Of a DNA stretch of 64,000 bases, positions 45,301-60,300 are shown in pieces. Position 1 is the first letter of the stretch. Each line of letters starts with the position of its first letter. The stretch comes from Notospermus geniculatus (Eukaryota; Nemertea; Pilidiophora; Heteronemertea; Lineidae): NCBI GenBank assembly GCA_002633025.1, contig NMRB01002272.1:29498-93497 (forward strand), given 5' to 3'. A program made the position numbers and the translations under genes. A model generated the notes under the pieces. That model ran no database searches. It was not told the origin of the DNA and worked only from the letters and a program-made list of their open reading frames with translations.

Positions 45301-48300
45301 TGAAGACACACTTCCAGCATCTACAAATTTCTGGCCAGGGCAAGCCACAAACTTTCGTGATTGAATAAACAACAAAACTGACAGAACTGAGACGTGAGAG
45401 AGGATAGGTGAGTACACAGTGATATCTGCTGAGAAAAGAAAACAAGGGCCTGCTGAGACTTGTACTCTCTTCCTCCTGTTTTAGACAGTTAACCCACTAA
45501 TAACTTCAAGTTTAAAGCTATTGCACACAAACATCAGTGAACTTACAGAGTATGTCCAAAGTCTTAGTGGCATCAGCAACAGCACCTGGTGAGTAGTTGA
45601 CAACTTGACACCGGTAAGGTCCAGTCTGGGTGTACTTGATCGCTCTCACTGTGTAAGTTCTTGATATTTCATTTTGGATTTCTTTATTGTTGTAATACCA
45701 TGAATAACTATATGTTGTTGGATTCCCACCACTTGCCTCACAGGTCAGGGTCACATCATCTCCTTCTTTCACTCTTTTAGGGTTTGATGACAGTGATGCG
45801 CTTGGTGGATCTGAAAAGAGTAAATGCCAGCATCAATATAGGCCTACAGCAGAACCTCTCCTCAGTGGACACCTTCTTTGCCAGCAGGACATCTTGCTGC
45901 CTCTCTATTACCGGTACAGACATTGGCAAAGATACTGGGCTGATCTTTGATGAGATTACCTAGTAGAGTGATTATTCTGTACAGCACAACAAATAATCCC
46001 TGCAATTTGCAAGTGCATACATGTAGCTTTTTCCGTTTTCCCAAAGACCACAACTCAGATTCCTCAAGTGACGAAAATGAACAGCCCCTTTTGGAGTAGA
46101 TATTAGATTCAAGTGGTGGAAGACTGTGAGTTCAACATTACTTACAGTATACAGTGACTTTAGTCTGAGCCACTGGAATGGAGCCTCCCTTCACCTTGCA
46201 CTGAAACACACCCTGATTATCAGCCCTGTTGGCTGTCACTGTCAAAGTACTTCTTCTTATCTTGCCATTATACTCAGCATCAGTAGTTGAAGATGATATC
46301 CCAGAAGTCAGATCCCCCAAGTTCTCTCCATCTTTCTTCCTGTAGAACTCAATATCAGCTGCTGGGTTGGCGCTGTCTGTCTCACACGCAATTTGAAGTT
46401 GATTCTTCTCGTTGACTGGCTTCAGTGGTTTTTTTATCATTGTTATCTTTGTGGGATTGACTGAAGCAGACAGAAAAAAACATTACAGACAAAGTCAAGT
46501 AGTACCTAAAGCCCGCCGCACACGAGAGAAATTAGCTGAGCAAAATGTCATTCGAGGCATTTGACTCAGTCAAAAACCTCTCGTGTGCGGCGAATTCCTT
46601 GCGAGTTTTTTGCCTCAGTGGCCGCTGAGCAAAATATTCAACGTGTTTGATATTTTTTGGCTAGCGAGGAAAAAACCTCACTGTGTGCGGCGGGACTGAG
46701 TCATTTGACTCGCGTCATTTTGCTACAGAGCATGCGTAAAAATCACACGACGGCATTTCATGGCGCGTTGCCGTGACGTGACGGTACGTCGCCGTGGAAG
46801 TATACCGTCCAAAATCCTCCGCCGCACACGAGAGGTTTTTGACTGAGTCAAAATCCTCGAATGACATTTTGCTCAGCTAATTTCTCTCGTGTGCGGCGGG
46901 CTTTAGTGACAAGTAAGTATTTCGACCTGCTCACTGACCAAATTCCTGTTGTGCGACCACTCAGACCATTCATACAACAGAGTTTGCTACTTACACTGGA
47001 CGTTGACTGTTGCAGTCTTTCTAAATGTAGTCGTTGAATCATAGGTAAAAGTACAGATGTACTGGGCTCCGTTATCCTTCCTGTTTGTGTCCAGCTTGAT
47101 ATCCACGCTGACGTCCTGCCCTGAATTTGCTCCATTAGTCTCGCTGGGTGAAACAGTGACATCAACCTCTGTAGACCCTAATTTCTTCTTCACCGACACG
47201 GAGACGGCCGGGTTGCTACTGGATGTTGTACGACAGGTGATGGTCTTGGATTCTCCTTCTCTGACAGTGATGCTGGTCTCGGACAGCTGGATACCATCTG
47301 GGGGAACTGGAACGAGGAAGTAAAGCAAGTGGTCAAGTGGAAACAACAGCACTTGTCACCTCTTGGTTGTAAGTTCAATCCTCTTTCAGATCTACATGTA
47401 GTCACCACATGATAGAGCAAGTCGTGGGTGGACTGTGGCACATATCAGTCCGTGTCATCTCTCAGATTGCGGTTATTGACATTCGGGACACTCTTCATAT
47501 GACGTATACAATTTTTTGTCACTTACACCAAAGATACTGATGCAGGGGCACTGACCTAATGACCCCCTCCCCCAGGCCTGACCTCTGGAGTTCCAGGGGA
47601 GGCAGATATGTGATCTTTGACTTCAGCATTTTCTGCTGACAATGCAACAGCTGATTGTGTTATTAGAATGGACCTTGGGCCTTAAAATGTCAGGCTCCTA
47701 CCGAGCCTATAAAGAGGTCCATTGTAGTAAAACTTACAATAAACCGTGATGGTGACGTCTTTCTTCCAGCTGGTCTGGTCGTTTATCTTACACTCATACT
47801 TGGCTTGGTTGTCCTCTTTTCTTGCCGTGAATGTCAGCTGACTGATGTAGATGGTACCACCATCTGAGGCTTTTCCTGTGTTTGTAGTGACACCAGATGT
47901 GATCGGCTGGTCATTCCTGTACCATGATATCGTCCTGGGGGACCCAGAGTTACTGCTGTCTGTCTCACACCTGATGGAGACACTACCACCAGCAGTGATG
48001 GGGGTGTTTGACGTGCTGGTCAGCTTCAGTTCTGTGGCAGACCCTGTGAATCAAATTTTTGCCTGTCACTATCAGTCAGAAAGGTCTAATCACATCCTTG
48101 GATTTGACACTACTCGCAGGGTACTTATGGACGCCTCGTTTAACATGGGCCATTGAACCATTTTTTGAAGATGGGGATTTGGCCTAGTGGTTTAAGGCGT
48201 GCTGCCCCTTCGTGCTGGCGACTGATGCCTTATGCGAGGGTCCGTGGGTTCGAATCTGGTAGGAAGCAATGTCTTTCACCTTTGAAACCCGATTTCTATT

Positions 48301-51300
48301 TCATATTCTTTACTTGGATTTGACAAATATATGTCATACAAATTTCAGCTCAACTCATGACCAGTTCAGTTTAGGAGCTCGCACAAACGAGAACCACAAA
48401 TGCAAATGCAACTCGAACTTGCAAAAGTAGGCACCTGCCGCAAGTGATCATCATTGGTCGGTACCGGTATTGTGTTGTAAGGCTGTTAACCATTCCCTCG
48501 GTTGTTGTGACATGTGCCTACTTTTTGCTAGATCGGGTATAAATGAAAACCATTGCTATGAAAGGGGGCCAAAGAGAAGGCAAGCACAAAAACCGACACA
48601 CAAAATATGATATATAAAAAGTCAATTTCCAGAATGTTTGCGAATTTTCGACCCCAACCGGGGTCTTCTTCAGGCTGGAACTTTACAATCCGAAACTGTC
48701 TGTTCTAGAGTTTCGGATTGTAAAGTTCCAGCCTGAAGAAGACCCCGGTTGGGGTCGAAATTCGCAAACATTCTGGAAATTGACTTTTTATATATCACGC
48801 TATGAAAGGGGGCAACATTCTATAGATCACAGGCCCCTTGAGGTTAGGTCATGCAGTGAGAACTAAATTGTGCAGTTTTCCCTCAAATTTTCAAGCCCAA
48901 CATCAGCTACTACTCTACGAGCTACAAAGTCGCTCGACGGAGAGTTATTTGAGCTCGGGCTTGAAAATTCAAGGGGAAACTGTCAAATTTTCTCACTGAC
49001 CTACCCTCAAGGGATCAGATTCAAAGCTACCATCTTTAGGATGGTTTAAGCAAATTAGGAGTTACACATGCAAGTTTGCACTTCAGCTGGTAGGATGAGT
49101 AGAGTAAGAATCAAAGAGGGCGACCAGTGAAGCAGATCGTCAGAACAGAGCCTGATCTCAGAAAATTTCATTGAGAGGTCACAACTTCCACCACTTTGAA
49201 ATCTTAATGACAACTGAAACATGAAGGTTAATATCTGTGGGTTACACTTACACTTGACGTTCATGGTAGTATCTGCTGGTTTATTGAACTCATGTCCACT
49301 GTGATCATAGACTGATTTACATCTGACTGTTTCGCCATTCATAGCCTTGGTTGCTGTGATTGATAGATCACTGATCCTGATCTTCCCTCCATATGCACCG
49401 TTCCTCTCCGAAGGTGAAATCCCTGTTGTGATCTCCCTAAACGATGTTGAACCAATATACTTAAACCATATAATCCTACTAATGGGGTTACTCTCATCTG
49501 TCTCACACCTGAATGTCTTCACCAGTCCCACCTGGACAGCAGCTGTTGGGTCGTTAGTGAAGAAGACTTTGGTGTTGGGGACTGAAATGAGAAACTAGAA
49601 ATTGACTTACCAGTCAATTTGAAGACCGCCCTTTGAAATTGGGATACTAGTAGAGAGAGTTCACTGATAGCAAAATAATTAGCTGTCCAGTGCAAAGAAA
49701 TGTAGTGGTATTTAAAAAGGCAGCAGAGGGTTTATGGATGAGGTTCAATAGACAGCAATGATCTGGCCCCGTATTCATAAAACTACTTAAGTCTAAGTGT
49801 CATACCTATCTTTTGTGTTGAACAAAGGATAAGTGTCACACTTAGACTTAAAGGGACTAGGAAAATTTTTTCAAGCTTCGGTTATTACAAAATGCTAGTC
49901 TTTCATGATAAATTTCCACCGTCAATTCACTTTTTCAATTAACTGTTAATTACTGGCACCCAGACAAATCAGTTTTCACCACACCATGGAGCATTCACCA
50001 CGTCACTGGGAACCTAATCAACATAATAAAGTACAAGCTCGCTCCATACAAAACATACAGCGAGAGGTTCCCAGTGACGTGGTGAATTCTCCATGGTGTG
50101 GTGATGACTGATTTGTCTGCGTGCCAGTAATTAACACTTAATTGAAAAAGTGAATTGACGGTGGGAATTTATCATGAAAGATTAGCATTTTGTAATAACC
50201 GAAGCTTGAAAAAAATTTCCTAGACCCTTTAAGTAGTTTTATGAATACGGGGCCAGGAGGTTAATGATCAACTGGTCATTAAGTGGGTCACTAGGTCATG
50301 GAAGTAGGTCCGTTCTAACCTACAATTCATCAGATTAATTTGATACCAAAGATGAATACCTTGGCTCAACTGGTCTTTAAGTAGGTCACTATAGGTCACT
50401 GAAATAGGTCAGTTCAAACACTTCATAAGCTCTAGCGGTCTTTAAGTAGGTCAGTAGGTCATAAAAGTGGGTCAGATGGAATCTAGTCTGTATAAGCTTC
50501 AGTTGCCTACAGACGCATTCATGACATTGTTTATAAAGTCTGATTTCCTGGTATTTACAACCAAGTTTTGCCACGTGTATCACATCAATGTGGTCAGGAA
50601 TGTTGTGTGTGCACGCCACCCTGAACAGCCGACAGTTTCAAGTTCACTACCTACCATCAGCACTAAACCACAAGGCGGTGTACCAGAAACAGTCAGTCTG
50701 CTGGAATAGTGCCAGGCAAGTGTGACACAGCCAGTCCAAAATGTAAACAAAGGACACGTGTCGACCGTCTAAGAATATTGATGACACCACCCTATCTACA
50801 CAAAAGAAGGAACAGCCATAAATTGACGTCACAGAGGGGCTGGACTAAAATGATGCTGAAACAATGCGTAAATATCGCGATAGTCGAGAGATAGTAATCG
50901 AATCATGACAAATAATGAAAAGTTACACTCTGAGAAGATAATTAAAGCTACGCTGGCTGAAGACCAGCGTAAAGAAAATGTGTTCACCGTCTGAAAATAA
51001 ATTGTAACTCCCCCTACGGAGCAGCCGTCACTACGGAGCAGCCGTAGTCGCGTCACTGAGTACCTATGTATTTCAACAAACACGTGTCCTGGCATGCCTG
51101 GGTTGGATTCTATATTGGGCTCTCGGGGATTCCCCTTCTTAGGCAATAAAGTCACAAAAAACACGCCAAACGATCACGGATTGAGCCAGTTAACGAACTT
51201 GACCTGTCTTTTATACTGATGTAGTCGTCCCGTCAGTTTTAAGGTGATACATAATTTATTTCGCAAGATATCGCTCGGAAACCAAATGTTGCCAGGAGAG

Positions 51301-54300
51301 GAACAGAGAAAGTCAGTAAAACCAATGAAGACCGCCACCATTGAGGTGGTGGCGGTCTTAATAAGGAAGGAGATCATTCAGACACTTACAAACATTCTAG
51401 AGGACATAATCTTCTCGGTGGTACAGAGTCCCCAAATTTGTTGATTGGTCAGCCACACTTTTTCTGAGTGACTGCATACTAGAGAGGTTAAGATCTGGTC
51501 CGACTCCAACGTGCTAAAATTCGGATTTTTCAAGTCGGAGATAAATTTACCACCCAGGCGGGTTCTATTCGTTCCCCTGAATGAGTTAAAACACCATTGC
51601 TTTGGAAAACCCCGTTGTATTTGATGACGTAGTTCCCCCAAAAAGCGTCCTCTGGAGTCGGAGTCGGAACTCGGAACCTTATCTTAACCTCCCTATTGTT
51701 TGAATACCTTCACATCACCAGCATTTAAACAAAGTGGTAGAGTGGTTAAACTGAGAGTAACAATCTTCTGAGCCAGTTCAACTCCAACAAGGAGGTGTTT
51801 TTTGGAAGCTTCATAATGGCAATACATCACAACAGAGATACAAATGTCTTAGCAGAACACTTACCAAACAATACAATACATCATTTTACTACTCTATGAC
51901 ACTGTTGAGTTACCGGTACTACTACTACTCCATGTGACATTGTACACATCTAAATCTCATTCATACTTATGACAGTCTCTTCCTAACAAGACTTTAAACA
52001 TGGGTCTCAGATTATTCTCGCTAGAGGGACATCCTATCAAAGAACCTTAGGTTTATTAGTATTTAATATTTATCATACGGGTAATATTCTTTGTGCTCAA
52101 ATCATATCATAAAACCAGTCAAGCATTCATTCAATCCTTTCTAAGAGAACGTACCTGGTGTTCAATTATAATCTTTGGAATGTGGGTCTCACAGTTGGCA
52201 GCCGTTTTTAAAGAACAACATTTCAAGCCAAACAAGAATGAAATGAACTCAAAATAATTGGGCAAAATATCAACAGGGATCAGAGAACTCGGTCAAGCGT
52301 TTAAGGCCTAGTCAATACATGAAAACTGAAAAACATTACCCGGCATTTGATTTTGATTGAGAGAGTTTAGGAGACACACAAAGGATGACACAGACAGAAT
52401 TTCTCAACATGTTTTATGCCACAATGAAGCCTCTCTAATAAATGACAGTTTAAAGCCCCTCGTATTGAGCTTACGGTATTTTCAAAGTGTAAGGAGAATG
52501 CACATAGAGGTCTCATAGCCTCGTGAAGGTCCTCAAAATGCTTGCCTGATACGTACTTTAAAGAATCAAGGCCTAGTTTTCAGCACACATTGATAAAACT
52601 GCAGACAAAGCTCTATTTTCAGAGAGAGCATACTACATTCACGTCAGTAAACGTGAGCACTTTCTGAATTGAATACAGTGTGTCTTTAAGACTGATATGT
52701 CTTCTTTTGGATGATTTCAGGGAGAAAATGACCACAGAATTTAACAGACAGATTTCTTAGCAAGGTTTACGCTACAGTTGAAGTGGAACCTCCCTGTAGA
52801 AGATCCCACAAAGGGGCTCGGAGATCTCGGTCATGAATTAAAGCCTCAGTGAATACATATAAAAACTGATTTGAATTTGATCGAGACAGTTAAAGAGACA
52901 CACAAAGGATGACACAGATACAATTTCTAAACATGATTTATGTCGACGAGTGGAGCCGCTTCATAAAAGGCACCTTAAGACTGATATATGCTGTCCTCGT
53001 TTGGAAGATTTCAGGGGACAAAGTGAACAGAATGAAACAGACAGAATTAGCAAGTTTTACGCAACAGTGGAACCGCTTGGCTATTTAAAAGATACTGTAA
53101 ATGGTATTTTATAAGCAGTCTAAATTCAAAACTCTCAAATCTTAACACTTTTTTACTCCAGTGGGCCCTGTCTCTGAAGGACACCTTGACAGATGCTGAT
53201 TCTGTAGTGAACGGTGTCCTGATTACCGAGGTCAAAACAACTAAAACTGAAACAGACATATAGGCCCACCTGAATTCTGAGTGAGTTAGTTATACTGCAG
53301 TGGAAATTCTCAACAGGACACCTTTGAAACTGGCAGATATTGTCCCAAATAGAGAGGTGTCCCACTCACAGAGGTCAAAGTGAACAGGAATGACCAATTT
53401 GGATTGAACTTTGGTGTCCTGCTCGCAGATATAGCCACAAAATGTGAGCTAAGGTTCAACTTTATCAGAAGGAGTGATTACACCTTTAAGAAAACCTAAC
53501 TAGGCCAGTCTTTGAGATTTATTCAAAAGTTTGATAATGGACAGGGAAGTTAGACGATATCAAAGAATACAAAAAAACATCCTTTTTGTGTGGTGTGTCT
53601 GAAAGCACTAAAAATAGGCCTATATATGAATAGTCTTTGTCCTGGGTATGAGTAATGCTTATTCAAATATTATTGTCCGACCAGGAAGAAACCGTGGATA
53701 GGTAAACAACCACATACCTTCTATGTAGGCCTAGACCTTGTTTATCTAAGTGGGCAAATATCAGACGGTGAAGATGACCTAGATCCAATGTGAGGACAAT
53801 ATCTTTTGTTAAATGGGCACCCAGCCAGTTTTTTTATTTGTATATAGGCCTAAACTTGCTAAGGGCTGTCTTTGTGTGCTGGTATTGATTTTGAATGTAA
53901 AGTTGTGTGATGGAATATCTTCAATCATGATATAGGCCTAGTCTGTTGGAGACATTTTAGCCATTGTGTTGTACTGGGTGATTCAAGAATGCCATGGGGC
54001 CATTATCTACATGTAGCTCTCTTGACTGTGCAGAGACCAATAGGCCTATCTCGCCTGCTCTAGTATTTGTCACCGATTCAAGGGATGGTTATTGCCAAGA
54101 CTGATGAAAACAAAGGCATCAAATGAGGTGACACATGAAAGTTGGAATATGTGAGGCAGTCTAGGAATACCTGTTGGATGTCGCATTTGAGGGAAGTGTA
54201 ATGGCGTTGGTGAACCCGCACATTTCAATAGCTGAAATGTATTTCGTAACAGGTAAGTAAACAGTAGCAGATCAATGCACAGGCAATCTGACAGCCCTTG

Positions 54301-57300
54301 TTGATCACTCAGCGACATCCGACAGGTTTTCCAAGACCGCCTCACATATATCATTGACACTTTGCCTTGGCTAATTGATGTTGACAGGAGCTAAAGATAT
54401 CCAACAAACATGTAGAGCACAAAAAAACGACACACAAAATGGTCGTAAAAGTAAAGTCGTCTCCGAATGTTGCAAATTCAGAAGACGATTTCTGGCGATA
54501 TTCAGAGACGACTTAACTTTTACTACAGGAGCTAAGGAGATGATATACCTACATGTTACACTGTATGTTTTTGGGCTTGATCTCATTGTCCAAGCTGAGG
54601 TTGTAGCCTCACAGTAGTACTCAGCCTGGTTGTCTTCTTTAGCCATCACCCTCTCTTGACCTTGAGTGACCTCCACTGGTGTACCTCCTGACCTCTTCAA
54701 GTAGATCTTCAAGGTCGGGGTGGGCTTACCACCTGTTGCTGTACATGTGAACTTGTCCTTTTCACCTACATGTGATGATGTCTTCTGAGAGGAGATGACC
54801 ACCAAGTCAGGCTTGTCTGAAAGAAACAAATATCAATGTCTACCGATACACTTGCTTGTCCTGAAAGGAAAAGGGACAAAATAGTAAGATTAAGCCCCAC
54901 AAATTATTTATATATCACTAATGAATTGGTTTCCACAAAACTTCAACTTTACACAAAGAAAGTTTCTTACTTATAGCTGTTTCAAGGACATTACTAACAA
55001 GAAGGTTACCGTAAGTTTGGTTGTTATGGCAACAAGAGAGACAAACACTGATGCTGAGTTTAGTGTTACAAATGCTGATATTCACTGATTCTGTGGCACA
55101 AAAAACTAGCCTAAAATTTGTCCCATTTATCCTTCAGAACAAATAATAATAATGGATTTCTAGGGTGAAAGATATAGCTTCCTACCAGACTCAAACCCAC
55201 GGACCCTCGCATATGTCTTTAGTGGCAGAAAAATGAAACTATATGTATTTGAGAGGGTTGACAGAAAGCTCTTATTGTACCATTCAATTTATATAGGAAG
55301 AAACTGAGACATTCTATTCCACGTTAATAGTGGTTACCATCCATCAATCATGTTGTGTATACAGTGACCTGATAATGAGGAACCTAACCCACTGCCTCAG
55401 TAGGTGTCACTAGTGAGTGGTTAGGGCCTAAAACTATTGAAATGAAAGAGACATTCAGGTCCTGATTAATTTCCAACATCCACTGTATAGGACCTGATTA
55501 CTGTGTGCTGCCGTCTATCATAGTTATGATGCCCGTTATCAGCTTTTTTACACTGGGACCATTTCAAATGTTTTATTCAGATAAACTTACAGTATACAGT
55601 AAGGGTATTGCCATTACTTGTAGCAGATCCTCCAGTATTTCTTGCTACACATTTATAAACTCCAGCACTCTCCTTCTTCACCAGAAAGTCATAGCTTGAT
55701 GATGTTGTCAGTTTGGTGTTATCCTTGTACCAGTCGTAGGTATCCCCTGGTGGCGAGGCTACACACTTCAGATTGAGTTGTCTTCCTACCAGAACTGGTC
55801 CAGAGGGAAAACCAGTGATCTGGGGTTTGCTTGGTGGGGCTGAAACAAGATTGAATTGAGAATTCAGAAGAACGAAAACATCTTGTGCAATGCCAGAACT
55901 GAAATGTCGCACAGGACGGATAAAAGAACTGACATCTGAAACTGGCATTTTACATTTAATGTAGTATCATAGTATCCTTGCCTAAAATAGTGTTACGTTA
56001 TAAGATTAACAAAGAAGTGGTCATATTGATAGTGTGACAAAATCGTGTTTTTCACACAAAAATATGATAACCTAGAGAAAAATTTTTGCTCTATGGGCAA
56101 TATCACCGGGCGTGCGCCTCCCCTTTTGGCCAACAAATCTGTATAATCCACCTTGAAATTCTGGAATTGGGCGCGAATTTCACTGTTCCTAACACAGGGT
56201 GCCCCTCTTTTCCCAAATCCTGGATTTGCCCGATCAGACCTGCAGAACACCAGAACCCTGTTGAAAACATTTGTTTGTTATCATCATGATTCTCTCACCT
56301 CGTACAACGATTTCCACAGGATTACTCCCACAAGTTAGAGCAGTATCTTTACAAATCCAGTAACCAGAATCAGACGTCTGAGCGTTGGTGACCTTGAGGT
56401 TGAATGTGCGAGATGTGGAGCTTGGACGACTGCAACTACTCCAGCTGTAGCGTGAGGTGGTTAGAATACGACATCCTACACTGTTAGCTCTTGCTACCTC
56501 ATTGGCATCAGACAAGGCATCAGGTCTCCTTGTCCATGCAACAGTGAACCCACTTGGATTAGGAATGTAACAGTTGACAGTGAATGTACTTCCAACGGCA
56601 GGTTTGGATGATGAAACACTGACTGTGTAGAGAGAACCTGAAAATTACAAGTACAGCATTGAACGTCCATCCTCGCCCCATGTGCAAGTCCGATAGTCAT
56701 GTATTTTGAAGATTTACATTTTGAAGGGTGATTGACAGCAGAGTGTTTCAGTGGAGAATAAGACTTGAATCATTCATTTACACCACAAACCTTTGGCTAA
56801 TCATACACCCCCACACCAAATATGAAACCAAAATCTTCAGTCGTTCAGAAACTACGGAGCAGAAGGAAGGGAATTTCTATGGTTTTTTGCCCGCTTGGCC
56901 GCAAGGCCCAGCAGGGCTTATGCTGTGGTTGGGGTCATTGAGTGGTGGTCTGTCGTGCGTTAGGACGTAAGGCGGTACATACGGCGATACGTCCGTAAAC
57001 TTTTGGTTTGTTAGCGCTCTAGCGCCTTTATTTTTTGACGAATCTTTTTGGTCTTTGGTGGGTCTATATATGGGCCTAAGATCTAGGTCAAGTTCGATTT
57101 TGAGCACGATTGGATTCCTATTTTGGCCTCCAGGGGGCGTTTTGTGAAAAATTTCAAAGGGCTATATTTTGAGAATGGTTTGAACTATCGTGTTGAAAGT
57201 TTGTACACATGTTCCTGCAGGTTATAGCAACTTACAGACAAACTTTCGGTGAAATTTGATTCTTGACTTTGCCACTAGGGGGCCAAAACCAAAATCACTG

Positions 57301-60300
57301 AAAGTGCTATTTCTCCATAACCAAGAGATGAATTTTTGTCAAATTTTTATCATTGGTATATCTAATGAGAATACATAAGATAATACCCGAGTTTTTTGTT
57401 TGACGTACTTTTCAAGGTCACAGAGGTCAAAGTTCATCTGAAATTACGAAGTTGGCAATTTTTGTAAAAATGGTCTGAGCTATTGCTTTGAAACTTTGCA
57501 CATATCTACCTCTAGGCTGTAACAACTCAGACGAATTTTTGGCAAAATCCGATTCTTCACTTTGCCACTAGGGGGATGATGATGATTCCCACCACCATGC
57601 ATCTAGCCAAGCGGGCACAGTGCCATTGGCACTATTTTTACAAAGTGCCCCCTCTTGGCTAAAAAATTTTAAAATGCGACGATATATTATGTACCCTTAC
57701 TAGATAAGCCTACCATAAAAATTTGGTGAAATGCCGTTTAGTATTAAAGGTGTAAACGCAGCTTTTGTGTTTGTGTTTTTGGCCCCCTGGTGGCAAAGTG
57801 GAGAAATTTGGCCGATTCTTTCAGGCGACACACCATTAGCCCATGATACACCCTCCCACCAAATATGAAACCAAAATCTTCAGTTGTTCAGAAGTTACAG
57901 AGTGGAAGGGAACTTTTGTGGTTTTTACAAAGCGCTCCCTGTAGGACTGAAAAATCAATTAAATTGAAAACCCGCATGATATATTATGTACCCATGCCAG
58001 ATGAGCCTACATGTACCCTTGGAGGAATTTGGCCCCCTGGTGGCAAAGTGGACAATCGGATTTGGCCGATTCTTTCACGCGACATACCTTGGCCTGTGAT
58101 ACATCCCCCACCAAATATGAACCTGAAGTCTTCAGTTGTTCTTAAGTTATAGAGTGGAAGGGACTACTAGCCGCCGAGCACCGAGCGGCATATGCGGCCG
58201 GCTGGCCGGTATTTTCAAGTCCCCCTCCAAGGGCTCCAGAGGACAAAAATAGTGCCAATGGCACTGTGCCCGCTTGGCTTGAAGCAGTTTGGCCCCCTAG
58301 AGACAAAGTCAAGAATCAGATTTTGCCGAAAATTCATCTTGAGTTGTTACAGCCTAGAGGTACATGTAGATATGTGCAAAGTTTCAAAGCAATAGGTCAA
58401 ACCGTTACAAAAAGAGCCAATATCGTAATTTCAAGCGGACTTTGACCTCCGTGAACTTGAAAAGTAGGTCAAATTGAAAACGCGAGTACTATATCTTATG
58501 TATCCCTATTAGATATACCCATGATAAAAATTTGACAAAGATCCGTCTCTTGGGAAGGGAGAAACAGTACTTTCAGTGATTTTGGTTTTGGCCCCCTAGC
58601 GGCAAAGTCAAGAATCAGACGTCACGAAAATTTTGTCTGTAGGTTGCTGTAACCTAGAGGTACATGTGTACAAAGTTTCAACATGATAGTTCAAACCATT
58701 ATCAAAATACAGCCCTTTGAAATTTTTCACAAAATGCCCCCTGGAGGCCAAAATAGGAATCCAACCGTGGTCAAAATCGAACTCGATCTAGATCTTAGGC
58801 CCATATATACACCCACCAAAGATAAAAAAGATTCGTCAAAAAATAAAGGCGCTAGAGCGCTAACGAGCCAAAAGTTTACGGACGTACCGCCGTACCAACG
58901 TACGGACCGCCGTACGGACTGACGCACGACAGACCACCACTCAACGACCCCAACCACAGCATAAGCCCTGCTGGGCCTTGCGGCCAAGCGGGCTAAAAAC
59001 AACACAATGAAGTGTGAGAAAGGAGTTTACAAATACATGTACCAGCATTTTTTAGTGATCAATGTGGATAGCATCTGTTATGGTCACTATTACATTTCTG
59101 CCATCACAGGTCACGTCTTATTCTTACTGCATTGTATTGTACTTATGAAATGATGAATTAGCTGTGATGATTTTATGATTTTAATCAGGATATACTTTTT
59201 CAAGCAAATATTTCGAACATCATCCCAATATGATGAACACTTACGCTGTGTTCACACTAGCATTTTAATCCGGACTTAAAACTGAACTAACGCCTTGATT
59301 CGGAATAAGAGGTCACACTAGAAACCCTTTAGTTCGGATTAGATCCGCACTAACAAGTACGGTTGTTAATCCATGCTAGCTAGTGCGGACCACCTAATCC
59401 GCAATAACTTTGTAGTCTGAACAGTTTAATCCGAATCAACGAAAACGGGTCAATGGTTACCTGTTTGCCCTTCAGTTAATATTACTGTTCATAGATGGCA
59501 CAGTTTAGTTCGTATTATGGTCTGATTCGGATTGTAACGCTCATGGGAATTGACGGTTTTTAATGTGCACCAACTAAACCGAATTCTGGAATGCGCACTT
59601 CAGAATTCAGTTTAAATCCACATTGTGTGTGAACGTAGCATTGGATTCGTGAGATCAAGCCAGGCCTGATCAAGCCGACATTTAGTTGTCATCTATTCCA
59701 GGTTTAATTCCCTCATCTCAGTTTGAAAATCTGTAATGAACTTTACTGATTGATATCATTTCTTGTCATTTATTTTCATTTTCCTTCTTTCATGTCATTT
59801 TTTTAAAATATCATTGTCAAGGTCTTTTTCAACAAAGATTATCTGGATTCTTGAGTAAAAAATCTACTTACAAGGTTTATAAACAAAGAAATCACCCCAT
59901 TCACTGTCTCTTTGTCCTGCCACTGGGTTTGATGCTCGACACAAATACTGCCCACGGACATATTCAGATCCCCTGCCCTGGTGGAACACACGCTTCTCAG
60001 TCACTGGATTGAAGATGTACGTCCGACCTGTACCAATAGGTCCTTTTTCTTCCCATGTCATAGATTCGCCAGTGGAGTATTTAAACCATTTATATGTAAC
60101 TTTACCAGCCCCAGGTTGATCAGCATCACAGACCAGTGCCCGATAGGATCCAATAGCAGCAGGTTCAAACCCAGACAACACTGGCGTCTTGGGGGGAACT
60201 GAAATAGTGATGGATAGAACTATAATGGGCTGATGTTAGTAAAGGTACATGTACTGACATAAATCAAATGATGATCATCATGGTCAGGCTTCAGCTTATC

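Larger units (their letters stand above)
49582..54552. other. Longest gene C intron
   Basis: Nearly 5 kb. The right two thirds are paralogous to the long introns of A and B; the left part (49760-51700) is C-specific and repeat-rich. No coding exon is recognised. Confidence 0.6.
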
